64,000 bases of DNA. Source: Edaphobacter aggregans DSM 19364. Lineage in GTDB: Bacteria; Acidobacteriota; Terriglobia; Terriglobales; Acidobacteriaceae. Of the stretch, positions 17,779 through 29,636 are shown in pieces (within the stretch, counting starts at the first letter, position 1; every line of letters begins with the position of its first letter). The notes under the pieces were generated by a model that was not told the origin of the DNA, searched no databases, and was given only the letters and a program-made list of their open reading frames with translations. The stretch lies in contig NZ_JQKI01000012.1 of the NCBI RefSeq assembly GCF_000745965.1, forward strand, positions 1 through 64,000, read 5' to 3'. Both the position numbers and the translations under genes were made by a program.

Positions 17779-18789
17779 TCAAACAGTCGGCATCACGAGC
17801 TCATCGAGTAAGAGGAACTCCTTGAGAACCGGGTCGTCACTGCGCTCCATCTCCTCCATGGTGCCGAAGAAGTGAGCCCTGCCGGCATGGAGAAAGACAA
17901 CGCGATCGGCCAGCTTCTTCGCGAACCGCATGTCGTGTGTTACGACGATGCTCGTCAGGTGAAGCTGCTGCTTGAGTCGCTCGATGAGGTCGCCGAGAAG
18001 GTGCGCCATCAGCGGATCCACCATCGTGGTCGGCTCATCGTAAAGAACAGCCTCGGGCTGCGCCGCCAGCGCGCGGGCGATGGCAATCGAGCGCTTCATG
18101 CCGGTCGAGAGATCGGAAGGCAGCAGGTTCTCCATTCCGGCGACGCCGACCATCTCAAGTAGTCCTTTGACTACCTGCAGGATCTGCTCCTCTACCAGGT
18201 CCCCACGCTCGCGTAGAGGAAAGGCAACGTTCTCGCCGACCGTGATGGAATCGAAGAGAGCGCCGTTCTGGAAGACCATCGTTACCTTGCGCCGGACCTC
18301 CTGCATCTGCCGTTCGTCATAACCGGTAATGTCGTCGCCGGCCACCCGGATGATTCCGCTGTCGGGCTTCAGAAAACCCATCAGCATCTGCAGCGAGACG
18401 GACTTGCCGACGCCGCTGCGTCCGAGAATGCACAGCGTTTCGCCCGGAAGCACGCAGAAGCTGACGTCCTCAAGCACGACAAGGCTGCCAAAGGACTTAG
18501 AGACATGCTCGAAGGAGATATAGGAACCGGGTTTGTCGCGGACCTCGGGCACAGCACCATTCGCTGCCTCATTCTGTTGCGCCGCCTGGTCCATAAACTC
18601 CTCGACGGCAGGCGCCACGTCGGCCGAGACATCGGCCGTAAGCGAACTCTCCTCGGGCTGGTCAAGCTGACCATCGGAGACGTGCCCGGAGGCGTCGGGG
18701 CCATTCTTCTCGACCGTGTCGCGTTTGTTGCGCCCGTCAGGATGCCTCACCGGCTCCTTCTCGTTCACGTTGTCCCGGGACTCGTCCAT
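17779..18789 (-). CDS. ABC transporter ATPase, MlaF-like
   Basis: 336 residues. Residues ~1-88 form an acidic, low-complexity extension rich in Asp, Glu, Ala and Gln. The ATPase domain follows: Walker A GRSGVGKS, Q-loop VFQNGALFDSITVGENVAFPL, signature LSTGM, Walker B AVLYDEPT with a switch His in VVTHDM. ALFDSLTV..NVAFPL is typical of the MlaF/Ttg2A branch that powers phospholipid trafficking between envelope membranes. The partner MlaE permease and MlaD protein are not in the window, so the system assignment rests on sequence alone. The extended N-terminus is not usual for MlaF. Confidence 0.85.
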   Translation of the reverse strand: MDESRDNVNEKEPVRHPDGRNKRDTVEKNGPDASGHVSDGQLDQPEESSLTADVSADVAPAVEEFMDQAAQQNEAANGAVPEVRDKPGSYISFEHVSKSFGSLVVLEDVSFCVLPGETLCILGRSGVGKSVSLQMLMGFLKPDSGIIRVAGDDITGYDERQMQEVRRKVTMVFQNGALFDSITVGENVAFPLRERGDLVEEQILQVVKGLLEMVGVAGMENLLPSDLSTGMKRSIAIARALAAQPEAVLYDEPTTMVDPLMAHLLGDLIERLKQQLHLTSIVVTHDMRFAKKLADRVVFLHAGRAHFFGTMEEMERSDDPVLKEFLLLDELVMPTV

Positions 18790-18856
18790 GCTGATCCAAT
18801 CCTTTCACCGCTATTGTCCCATCTCACGCGAAAAGAGAGTACGGCCGGTCCGCCAC

Positions 18857-19579
18857 TCAGGTATCGAGTGCGTCCACGTGCCGCTCCGCCTCGGCGAACT
18901 CCTCAGGCGTATTCAGGTTCGCAAACCAGAGATGCCGCGCGCGCTGCTGAGCCTCGCTAAGGGTCCACGGATCGCCGCCAGACTCGCCCGCGGACAGGGC
19001 GATCCCGGCTCGATCGTCCCACTCCCGGTTCAGCAGCACCTCGCGGACATGCGCGCCCTGCTTCAGCGCAAGTTCTACTGCGGCCGCTTCAAACACCGTA
19101 TAGAGCTTGAACGTCCTCTGTTCGACTGCGGTTCTCACAAACGGCGCAAGCTCCCGATGCAGAAGGCAGAGCGCCGCCTGGGCGAGACCCTCGACGGTAA
19201 ACAGCGCCGCGCGCGCCTTGGGCAGCTCCACAACGCTGCGCATCCATCGCTCCAGCAGAATGGCCGGAAGAAACGGCATGTCGACGGGAAGCACAAGCGT
19301 CCAATCGCAACGCGAATGCGCAAGCGCTGCCTCCATTCCACTCACCGGACCGCAGCCCGGATGCAGATCCGGAACGAGCGGCGCAAACTCCGCCAGCTCG
19401 GGACGGTCGCTGAGGATGTGGACCTCACCGGTTAGCCGTCTCAGCTTGCGAACAGCATGCTGCACCAGCGGCTCTCCTCCGAGTTGGAGCAGCGCCTTGT
19501 CGCGCCCCATGCGCGTGCTGCGCCCCCCCGCCAGCACATAGCCTCCAACAAGGCGCTCCTCGCGCAGCTCCGGCATCAT
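18857..19579 (-). CDS. mobA: Molybdenum cofactor guanylyltransferase
   Basis: 240 residues. The N-terminal nucleotidyltransferase motif LAGGRSTRMGRDKALLQLGG is diagnostic for the MobA/IspD fold; LVLPVDMPFL gives the metal-binding Asp. It attaches GMP from GTP to molybdopterin to form the bis-MGD precursor in the cytoplasm. Its ATG overlaps the stop of the M20 peptidase gene in ATGA, so translation is probably coupled. No other molybdenum-cofactor gene is nearby. Confidence 0.88.
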   Translation of the reverse strand: MMPELREERLVGGYVLAGGRSTRMGRDKALLQLGGEPLVQHAVRKLRRLTGEVHILSDRPELAEFAPLVPDLHPGCGPVSGMEAALAHSRCDWTLVLPVDMPFLPAILLERWMRSVVELPKARAALFTVEGLAQAALCLLHRELAPFVRTAVEQRTFKLYTVFEAAAVELALKQGAHVREVLLNREWDDRAGIALSAGESGGDPWTLSEAQQRARHLWFANLNTPEEFAEAERHVDALDT

Positions 19580-20973
19580 GCACTCACTGCGGCGAAGAAG
19601 CGCACGATCGACTCGATGCCGCGATGGAAGTTCGCGAGGTGAAACTTCTCATTGGGTGCATGCAGGTTATCGTCGGGCAGACCGAAGCCCATCATCAGCG
19701 TCGGAATCTTCAACTCGCGCACAAAATCGCCGACGATGGGAATCGAGCCGCCGCCGCGCACGAAGACCGTCTCCGTGCCGAAGACCTCGCGCATCGCTCC
19801 CGTGGCCGCCTGCACGTAAGGGTTGTCGGTCGAGACGACGATCGGGTCGCCCGAATGAATCATCCGCACCGTCACCTCAACGCCACGCGGCACAATCGAT
19901 TCGACGTAGGCCTTGTACTTCACGAACGTCTCCGCCGGGGTCTGGTCGGGCACCAGGCGCATGCTGACCTTTGCCAACGCCTTTGCCGGTATCACCGTCT
20001 TGGCGCCCGCGCCGACAAAGCCGCCCGGCATCCCATGCACATCCAGCGTAGGTCGAGCCCACGTGCGCTCGAGCACACTGTAGCCCGCCTCGCCGGTGAG
20101 TTCGCGCGATCCAACCTCAGTCTCGCGATAATGTTCCTCGTCGAACGGCAGTGCCTTCCATGCCTTGAGCTCGTCTGCTGTGGGCGTGGCGACCTTGTCG
20201 TAGAAGCCGGGGATGAGAACGCGCCCGTTGTCGTCCTTCAGCTTCGCGATGATCTGGGCAAGCGCGACAAAGGGATTCGGCGCTGCGCCGCCGTACATTC
20301 CGGAGTGCAGATCGGTCCGCGCGCCGCGCACCTCGATCTCCGTGTAGATCATGCCGCGCAATCCGACACAGAGCGTTGGAAGTTCAGGCGCAAACATCTC
20401 GGTGTCGCTAACGAGCGCGACATCGGCGCGAAGCTGATCGCCGTGCTCGCGGACGAAGCGCGCAATTCCCTCTCCGCCTACCTCCTCCTCACCTTCGATG
20501 ATCACGCGCACATTCACCGGCAGCTTGCCGTCGTTCGCTGCAAAGAGCGACTCGAGCGCCTTGACGTGCATCCACATCTGGCCCTTGTCGTCGACTGCGC
20601 CGCGAGCGTAGAGATTGCCGTTGCGCTCGGTCGGATCGAAGGGCGGCGTCGTCCACTCATTGAGCGGCTCGGCGGGCTGCACGTCGTAGTGGCCGTAGCA
20701 GAGCACCGTCGGCCTGCCCTCCGCATGAAGCCAGTCGGCATAGACGAGAGGGTGGCCGCCTGGGTGCTCCGGCGTCTTCGTCTCGATCAGCCGGACGTTC
20801 TCCATGCCGATGCGGCGAAGCTCTGCGGCCACAAACTCGGCGGCGCGGCGAACGTCTGCCGCGTGCTCGGGAAGCGTCGAGATGGATGGGATTCGCAGAA
20901 GCTCCTTCAGCTCCTCGACAAATCTCTCGCCGTTCTGTCTGCCAAACTCGATCGCCGCCTTGTTTTCTACCAT
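19576..20973 (-). CDS. M20-family dipeptidase
   Basis: 465 residues. The di-zinc motifs are visible: YGHYDVQP (first His), GAVDDKGQ (bridging Asp), EGEEEVGGEG (catalytic and ligand Glu), and a C-terminal FVRGGGSIPIVGDF / GFGLPDDNLHAPNE region carrying the last His. The RGMIYTEIEVRGARTDLHSGMYGG part belongs to the lid/dimerisation domain. Closest in layout to the carnosinase/PepV-type dipeptidases of the M20A/M20F group. ATG at 20973 has AGGAG 8 nt upstream. It forms a two-gene unit with mobA. Confidence 0.92.
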   Translation of the reverse strand: MVENKAAIEFGRQNGERFVEELKELLRIPSISTLPEHAADVRRAAEFVAAELRRIGMENVRLIETKTPEHPGGHPLVYADWLHAEGRPTVLCYGHYDVQPAEPLNEWTTPPFDPTERNGNLYARGAVDDKGQMWMHVKALESLFAANDGKLPVNVRVIIEGEEEVGGEGIARFVREHGDQLRADVALVSDTEMFAPELPTLCVGLRGMIYTEIEVRGARTDLHSGMYGGAAPNPFVALAQIIAKLKDDNGRVLIPGFYDKVATPTADELKAWKALPFDEEHYRETEVGSRELTGEAGYSVLERTWARPTLDVHGMPGGFVGAGAKTVIPAKALAKVSMRLVPDQTPAETFVKYKAYVESIVPRGVEVTVRMIHSGDPIVVSTDNPYVQAATGAMREVFGTETVFVRGGGSIPIVGDFVRELKIPTLMMGFGLPDDNLHAPNEKFHLANFHRGIESIVRFFAAVSA

Positions 20974-21112
20974 GCCTCTTGCTCCTTCTTCTCCGCGCTA
21001 TTGGTGGACGCGTGCGCGAATCCAAGTATATGCAACCGCCCGCACGCCTGCGCCGGGATGCATTCAGACGCCGGAAGGCGTACGATGTGGCGCGAACGGA
21101 GGACTGAGCCCG

Positions 21113-21520
21113 ATGACCACATCGAGAGATGACGGCAACATGATCGACGACCTCGTCCACTTCGATCTCAATCGCGAGATCGCCGACTCGGAGAGCAAGA
21201 AGCCCTGGCAGGCCGGACACTTCGCGAAGATGCTCTTCAAGAAGGCAGACTTCCGAACCGTGCTGATCACCATGGAGCCGGGCTCAAAGATGAAGGAGCA
21301 TCACGCAGACGGCACCATCTCTGTGCAGGTGCTGAAGGGACGAATTCGCTTCATCGCGCTCGGCAAGGTTCACGATCTTCCCACCGGAAGCCTTATCACG
21401 CTCGGCCCCTCCATCAAGCACGAGGTCGAGGCCGCCGAAGACTCGGCCTTTCTGTTGACGATCTCCTGGCCGAGCGCACAGGAGCTGCTGGCCATGGAGC
21501 ATCGCGGCTACGGCACCTAG
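21113..21520 (+). CDS. Small cupin-domain protein
   Basis: 135 residues from ATG 21113, which has GGAGG upstream; the longer open frame before it is antisense to the M20 gene. The cupin pattern is clear: [34 protein letters not shown].. with His-His and Glu/Gln positions, then [28 protein letters not shown] with the second-motif His. Single-domain cupins of this kind bind a metal or small ligand; the reaction is unknown. The DUF488 gene starts 2 nt after the stop, so the two are likely one operon. Confidence 0.82.
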   Translation: MTTSRDDGNMIDDLVHFDLNREIADSESKKPWQAGHFAKMLFKKADFRTVLITMEPGSKMKEHHADGTISVQVLKGRIRFIALGKVHDLPTGSLITLGPSIKHEVEAAEDSAFLLTISWPSAQELLAMEHRGYGT

Positions 21521-21522
21521 GA

Positions 21523-21867
21523 ATGAAGCTGAAGATCAAGCGTGTCTACGAAGAGCCCGACGAGAATGATGGGACGCGAATCCTCGTCGACCGGCTGTGG
21601 CCGCGCGGCCTGTCGAAGGAGAAAGCCCGCGTCGACCTCTGGTTGAAAGAAGTCGCGCCCAGCGACAAGCTTCGCAAATGGTTCGCCCACGATCCTCCGA
21701 AATGGACCGAGTTCAAAGCACGCTACCGCGGCGAGCTGAAGCACAATAGCGGGGACGTGAAACGCCTGAAGGAAGCCATCGGTAAGGGCCCAGCTACCCT
21801 GCTCTACGGCGCACGGGACGAACAGCACAATGAGGCTATTGTTCTACTGGAACTTCTTACCCACTGA
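21523..21867 (+). CDS. DUF488 family protein
   Basis: 114 residues. [30 protein letters not shown] and [22 protein letters not shown] are the hallmark stretches of the YeaO-like DUF488 family. The C-terminus [20 protein letters not shown] contains the conserved D-x-x-H-N-E/A pattern. Function of the family is not established. It directly follows the cupin gene on the same strand. Confidence 0.88.
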   Translation: MKLKIKRVYEEPDENDGTRILVDRLWPRGLSKEKARVDLWLKEVAPSDKLRKWFAHDPPKWTEFKARYRGELKHNSGDVKRLKEAIGKGPATLLYGARDEQHNEAIVLLELLTH

Positions 21868-21944
21868 GACCCATCCTGTGCGGTTGCGACGGAAACTGGA
21901 TCGCCGACTACGTCAGGCTCCGATTCCATGCACGCACGAGCGGC

Positions 21945-22394
21945 TTACGAGCGGGCAGTTCCTGGTCCTTCAGAGCCGAGGTTGGCGAGACAGCGCGCAA
22001 GCACATCGTTCAGTTGATCGAGTTCGCGGTCTGTGACCCCCTGCCACAGCTTGCGATGTAGGGGCAGCGAGCTCTTCTCGATCGACTCCGCCAGCCGCTC
22101 GCCCGCAGCCGTAAGGCTCGTGGTCACGATGCGGTCGTTGACAGGGTCCTTCCCGCGAACGATCAGCCCACGCTTCTCCAGATGTTTCAGCAGAGATTGC
22201 ACCGTCTGCGGCGTAATGTGGCAGGTACGGGCGATCTGGGCTCCCGAGCTTCGGGGCTGAGCACGCACCGCGAACAGGACTTGCAGCTGGGCCAAGGTTA
22301 CGCCCTGCGGGCGACCCGGCCTGACTCCCGCAGCATGGAGGCCCCACCACAATCCATGGGCGGTGGCGTTGACGGTGACGCTGGCGACCTTCAT
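21945..22394 (-). CDS. MarR-family regulator
   Basis: About 149 residues from ATG 22394; ATG 22439 and TTG 22352 are alternatives, none with a clear ribosome-binding site. The winged helix is clear: LAQLQVLFAV, SSGAQIARTCHITPQTVQSLLKHLEKRGLI (recognition helix), and the wing KDPVNDRIVTTSLTAAGE. The N-terminal ~25 residues do not look like the usual first MarR helix. The gene is head-to-head with the MFS exporter and their 5' ends overlap, leaving no room for a normal intergenic operator. Control of the exporter is the natural guess. Confidence 0.85.
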   Translation of the reverse strand: MKVASVTVNATAHGLWWGLHAAGVRPGRPQGVTLAQLQVLFAVRAQPRSSGAQIARTCHITPQTVQSLLKHLEKRGLIVRGKDPVNDRIVTTSLTAAGERLAESIEKSSLPLHRKLWQGVTDRELDQLNDVLARCLANLGSEGPGTARS

Positions 22395-23904
22395 GGAGGT
22401 TCTTGACACCTCGATCGCCAACGTCGCGCTGCCCCACATCGCCGGGACGCTGGGGGCGAGCCAGGAGGAGGCGACGTGGGTGCTGACCAGCTACCTGGTC
22501 TCGAGCGCCATCGTGCTGCCCATCTCCGGCTGGCTCTCCAACCGCTTCGGCCGCAAGCGCTTCTACATGACCTGCGTCGCGCTCTTCACCATATGCTCGC
22601 TGCTCTGCGGCGTTGCGCAGTCGCTTCCCTTCCTCGTCTTTGCGCGCATCCTGCAGGGCGCAGGAGGCGGAGGTCTGGCCCCCAGCGAACAGGCCATCCT
22701 TGCCGACACGTTTCCCATCGAAAAACGCGGCCAGGCCTTCGCGGTCTACGGCATGGCCGTCGTCGTCGCACCGGCCATTGGTCCTACTCTCGGCGGCTGG
22801 ATCACCGACAACTTCAACTGGCACTGGATCTTCTTCATCAATCTTCCCATCGGTCTGCTGTCGCTCTACCTCTCGAACCGCATGGTCGAAGATTTTCCGC
22901 ACCTGAAGGCCCGGATGAAGGAGGCGCGCAACGAGAAGGTCGACTTCTTCGGCCTGGGCCTCGTCGCAGTCGGCGTCGGTTTTCTCGAGTTCACCCTCGA
23001 CAAGGGGCAGCAGAAGGACTGGTTTGGTTCCTCGATGATCGTCACGTTCGCCATCCTGGCGGCGCTCACCCTGATCGTCTTCGCCGTATGGGAGTGGAAT
23101 CATTCGCACCCCATCGTCGACCTGAAGCTGCTGAAGAACCGCAACTTCGGCACAGCGATCTTCCTGCAGTTGATCCTCGGCATGGTGCTCTTCGGCTCGA
23201 CGGTGCTGATCCCGCAATATCTTCAGGTGCTGCTGGGCTACACAGCCGAGCGTGCCGGCATGGTGCTCTCGCCGGCCGGCTTCGTCATGATGATCCTGAT
23301 GGGGGTCGCCGGCCGCACGCTCGGCAAGGGCGATCCGCGCGTGATGGTCGCCCTCGGTTACGTCGCAACGGCAGCCGGAATCTACAATCTCACGCGGCTC
23401 GACCTGAATACAGCCTTCGGAACCGTGACGCTGTGGCGCGCGCTCCAGGTCATCGGCCTGCCCTTCGTCTTCATCCCGATCAGCACGTTGAATTACGTGG
23501 GCGTTCCGGCGAACAAGACCAACCAGATCTCGAGCCTGTCTAACTTCGCTCGCAATCTGGGCGGCAGCGTAGGCACTGCACTGCTGACGACCTACATCTC
23601 ACGCAGCTCGCAGGTCCATCAGGTGGCGCTGGCAGCGAATGTGATTCCGGGCAGCTTCGCGTACGAGAGCCATATCGGGCGGGTGAAGGGCCGGCTGATG
23701 GCGCACGGCATGTCGTCGGCGCAGGCATCGATACTGGCGCTCGGGCGCACCCATCAGGACATGCTGCGCCAGGCCTCGATGCTGAGCTACAAGAACGCCT
23801 TTTTCGTCCTTTCGGTGATCATCCTGTGCCTGGTCCCCCTGCCCTTCGTGATGCGCCTGCCCCAGAAGGGCGCGAAGCTCGATCCCGAGGCGATGGGTCA
23901 CTGA
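22363..23904 (+). CDS. MFS drug exporter of the DHA2 (EmrB/QacA) family
   Basis: 513 residues from GTG 22363, predicted to have 14 membrane helices. TM1 carries LATFMEVLDTSIANVALP and motif A is seen in ISGWLSNRFGRKRFYM; motif C-like GAVAP positions lie in AVVVAPAIGPTLGG. Family members are proton antiporters exporting lipophilic compounds. The in-frame codons before GTG encode PHHNPWA, which resembles the residues preceding TM1 in relatives, yet no ATG, GTG or TTG is available there before the stop at 22258. The true start is therefore uncertain and may be non-standard or lost. Confidence 0.88.
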   Translation: MALTVTLATFMEVLDTSIANVALPHIAGTLGASQEEATWVLTSYLVSSAIVLPISGWLSNRFGRKRFYMTCVALFTICSLLCGVAQSLPFLVFARILQGAGGGGLAPSEQAILADTFPIEKRGQAFAVYGMAVVVAPAIGPTLGGWITDNFNWHWIFFINLPIGLLSLYLSNRMVEDFPHLKARMKEARNEKVDFFGLGLVAVGVGFLEFTLDKGQQKDWFGSSMIVTFAILAALTLIVFAVWEWNHSHPIVDLKLLKNRNFGTAIFLQLILGMVLFGSTVLIPQYLQVLLGYTAERAGMVLSPAGFVMMILMGVAGRTLGKGDPRVMVALGYVATAAGIYNLTRLDLNTAFGTVTLWRALQVIGLPFVFIPISTLNYVGVPANKTNQISSLSNFARNLGGSVGTALLTTYISRSSQVHQVALAANVIPGSFAYESHIGRVKGRLMAHGMSSAQASILALGRTHQDMLRQASMLSYKNAFFVLSVIILCLVPLPFVMRLPQKGAKLDPEAMGH

Positions 23905-24671
23905 GCCGGCTCCTGTTTCATCGACTGCAAAGCGCGAACGAACGCTGAGGGCTCCACGGCAACTGCTCCCTGATAGGGCCGGGCGAGATCGGCGATGCCT
24001 GCCAGCGCGGTGATGATGACGAACGTAAGCGCACCTACCTGGCAGTAGTGCAGCCACTGCTTGTCATTGCCGAGAAGGCAGGACGAGACGATCGTTGCCA
24101 GGCCACCGAGAATCAGCAGCACCCAGAGCAGTGCCGGGAGCTGGTTGGTGCGCTGCTGATCGCGCATGTTGCGTCGCTCGGCGAGATTACTCATGGCGTA
24201 CTGAATGTGATCGACGCTGTTTGCCATGGCCATCGAATCGACGCGGACCGTGGCAAGGACCTTCCACATGCTGCCCAGGACCACGCTGGCGGCGCGATCT
24301 TCGATCTGGTGCTGCATCGCCGGCCACTCCTGTTCCACGACGGTAGTCTCGTATTTTCTGGCCAGTTCCTGCATGGACTCTCTTTGAGGAGACGGCAGCC
24401 CGTCGGCCAGGCGGTACACGTTCATCATTGAAGTAGCTTTCAGGTTTGCGTCGATCTGAGCCGCGCGAAAACCCTCCCATACGGTGTAGAGCATGAAGCC
24501 CAGGATGACACCGTAGGTAGTGCCGAGCACGCCGAGCTGCCATCCGGTGACGTCGTTGAGCAGCTTGCGATTGTCGCTCGGCCACAGCCGGTTCAGCACC
24601 ACTACCAGCAGCAACGCGGCAGCGACGGAAAAGAGGACCACGAGAGCACTCTGGATCGAACTCAGCATCAC
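23898..24671 (-). CDS. DUF4239 (bestrophin-like) membrane protein
   Basis: 257 residues. Two hydrophobic segments open the protein (ALVVLFSVAAALLLVVVLNRLW; GVLGTTYGVILGFMLYTVW), a long soluble or helical part follows, and two more close it (LLWVLLILGGLATIVSS; VGALTFVIITALAGIADL). YGVILGFMLYTVWEGF and the ARPYQG C-terminus are typical of DUF4239. No function is established; ion conduction has been suggested for the wider fold. It overlaps the 3' end of the MFS gene by 7 nt, convergently. Confidence 0.8.
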   Translation of the reverse strand: MMLSSIQSALVVLFSVAAALLLVVVLNRLWPSDNRKLLNDVTGWQLGVLGTTYGVILGFMLYTVWEGFRAAQIDANLKATSMMNVYRLADGLPSPQRESMQELARKYETTVVEQEWPAMQHQIEDRAASVVLGSMWKVLATVRVDSMAMANSVDHIQYAMSNLAERRNMRDQQRTNQLPALLWVLLILGGLATIVSSCLLGNDKQWLHYCQVGALTFVIITALAGIADLARPYQGAVAVEPSAFVRALQSMKQEPAQ

Positions 24672-24795
24672 GAAAGACCTGCGTTTTGAGTTGTGAGCCA
24701 GAGTACGACGGATAAGGCAGGAAGGCGAGCAGTCCTTTTACGGCTGCGAAAGACCGTTCCTTTGTCTGGAGACTAACCGACGATCTGCCGATGTG

Positions 24796-25830
24796 TCAGT
24801 ATGCGGATTGATTTGTCGAATCGCCGGGCGCCGGGGCGGCTGACGCACCATTCCTGGAGAGACGCAGGTCGATCCCAAGGCGAGCCGCAACCTGCTGTGG
24901 GGTGGATAACTCCGTTGTGACACTGAATCCCTGATCTTGCCAACCCTTCAGCCCGCCATCCAGAATCCAGACTCTCTTTGCACCCCGGCGTCGCAAAGCC
25001 ACAGCCACGCGCGCGCTGGTAAATTGGTCTCGCGACGAACAGTACAGCACCATGCTCACATCATCGGGAACCGTCATGTGCCGGGTCCCGCGCAGCCCCA
25101 CCGGGTCCAGACGGACCGCTCCCGGAATCCCGGGGGCCTGTTCTGTCCCATCCTCAAGACCCAACAGGTCGATCACCGCAATCTTCTCGCCGGCCTCTAA
25201 CCTGCGATTCAGCAGGGCTGGAGTGATGCGGTGTCGCTTCAGATACCGCATCATCTGAACCAGTACAAATGCCCGCCAAACGATATAGGAAAGCAGCGGT
25301 ACCCCAATCAGAACTCCCAGGATGGTACCAAGTCTCTGTGCCGCGTCGATCACACGGTCCAGTTGATCGGCAAATACCACTCCGAGGAGGACGTATGCTG
25401 CCGACCATAGAAAACCGCCACCAGCGTCGAATAGGAGAAATCGCTGAACCGTAACTCCTTCTGCTCCGGCCAGTGGAGGACTTACTCCATCGACGACCGG
25501 GATAAACTTCGCCACGAGGAGGACCCGAAGCCCCCACCGCTGAAAGAGTTTGTTCGCCTTTGCATAAGATCCTCGCGGGTCCGACGTCAGGCGACAGATC
25601 ATGCGGACCACCCGGTTGCCCCAGTGACGCCCCAGCCAGAACCACACGCCGTCGCCTCCCAGACATCCCAGGATGCCGGCCAGCACAACGATGGCTGGAT
25701 TCAGGTGGTTATGACCCGAAAGGGCTCCGGCCGCAATCAGAATGACAATCGCAGGCACCGGCAGACATAGCTGGCGCGCGAAAACAGCCACCCCGATTCC
25801 CGTATAGGTCAGTTCAAACGCGCCGGTCAT
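24796..25830 (-). CDS. DedA membrane protein fused to a rhodanese domain
   Basis: 344 residues. Residues 1-~200 are a DedA/SNARE-associated membrane domain: [29 protein letters not shown] and the family signature [18 protein letters not shown]. Residues ~220-310 form a rhodanese domain with a candidate catalytic Cys in [15 protein letters not shown] and [11 protein letters not shown] near its end. DedA proteins are lipid-carrier or proton-coupled flippases; the rhodanese moves sulfane sulfur or acts as a cysteine sensor. The fusion is known in related genomes, but its purpose is not. It is divergent from secA. Confidence 0.85.
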   Translation of the reverse strand: MTGAFELTYTGIGVAVFARQLCLPVPAIVILIAAGALSGHNHLNPAIVVLAGILGCLGGDGVWFWLGRHWGNRVVRMICRLTSDPRGSYAKANKLFQRWGLRVLLVAKFIPVVDGVSPPLAGAEGVTVQRFLLFDAGGGFLWSAAYVLLGVVFADQLDRVIDAAQRLGTILGVLIGVPLLSYIVWRAFVLVQMMRYLKRHRITPALLNRRLEAGEKIAVIDLLGLEDGTEQAPGIPGAVRLDPVGLRGTRHMTVPDDVSMVLYCSSRDQFTSARVAVALRRRGAKRVWILDGGLKGWQDQGFSVTTELSTPQQVAARLGIDLRLSRNGASAAPAPGDSTNQSAY

Positions 25831-25949
25831 TCCCTACTCATATGTCCCATAATAGTGCCACTCCTCCGAGGAACTTAGAATTCCGCGCTTCACCGGAACC
25901 GTTTACACTGATAGCTGGTAGAAATGCGCTCCTACGAAGGACACCGGTT

Positions 25950-28952
<3,003 letters not shown>

Positions 28953-28973
28953 TCGATCGGAACATCAGCGACG

Positions 28974-29011
28974 AAAGAGCGGCAGAGCCCATGGGCGCTG
29001 CCGCTCTTTTC
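28974..29011 (+). terminator. Rho-independent terminator after secA
   Basis: The stem AAGAGCGGCAG / CTGCCGCTCTT encloses a GC-rich loop and ends in TTTTCTT on the + strand, 21 nt after the secA stop. Confidence 0.85.
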
Positions 29012-29042
29012 TTGCGGGTTGCTTCTGCAATCCGTTAGTCCG

Positions 29043-29636
29043 TTACTTCTCCAGGTCGTCGAGCAAGAGCTTCGCCTTGGTAGCCAGGGTCTTTGCCCCC
29101 TCAAGATCGCCCGAGGTCAGCGCCTCCTGGGCCTGCCGCTGAAAGTTCCTGACCTTGCTGATCTGCGCCTTCTCCGCCTCCGCCTTCTGCGCGGGCAGAG
29201 CGCTCAGGCGCTTGTCGATGGAACCGATCAGATCGGCCGCTTCCTGCTGAGCGTGGGAGTTCGAGTCTCCCCCGGAGGAGAGTGCACCGATCGCGGTGAC
29301 TTCAGCAGCAGTCTGGGCCGGAGCCTCCGCGGGAGGATCGGCCGCCGGAGAAGAGGCCGGTGCGCTTACAACGGCCGGGCTTCTCCTCCGCCGCGACGTC
29401 CGGGGATGCGCTCCGGTGGCAACCGGGACCGGAGGCAGCTTCACCTGCGGCGTCTCGATCATCGGCGGCGTGGCCGGGGGAGGCACCGTGGCCAGCTCCA
29501 TTGGCTGCGTAATCGGCGGCAGCGCGGGCAATACCGGCTTGTGCCGACAACCGCTCAAGCCCAGCGTAAGCGTGCCGGTCAGCCCGACCCACCACACTGC
29601 CGCCTTCGCCTTTGTTGCCCACGCACCAGTCCGCAT
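29043..29636 (-). CDS. Putative lipoprotein with C-terminal helical repeat region
   Basis: 197 residues. A lipoprotein signal ends in LGLSGC (Cys ~30). Residues ~31-110 are Pro/Ala-rich and disordered-looking, and the last ~80 residues are helical and charged (AADLIGSIDKRLSALPAQKAEAEKAQ, RNFQRQAQEALTSGDLEGAKTLATKAKLLLDDLE), reminiscent of a single TPR-like hairpin. Its ATG overlaps the stop of the histidine kinase by one base (TGATG), so it is the last gene of the regulator/kinase/lipoprotein operon. Role unknown; an accessory envelope part of the signalling system is possible. Confidence 0.75.
   Translation of the reverse strand: MRTGAWATKAKAAVWWVGLTGTLTLGLSGCRHKPVLPALPPITQPMELATVPPPATPPMIETPQVKLPPVPVATGAHPRTSRRRRSPAVVSAPASSPAADPPAEAPAQTAAEVTAIGALSSGGDSNSHAQQEAADLIGSIDKRLSALPAQKAEAEKAQISKVRNFQRQAQEALTSGDLEGAKTLATKAKLLLDDLEK

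Noticed and set aside
19624-21132. 502-codon plus-strand frame over the M20 peptidase
   Set aside because: Antisense shadow; no domain, and the true plus-strand gene starts only at 21113.
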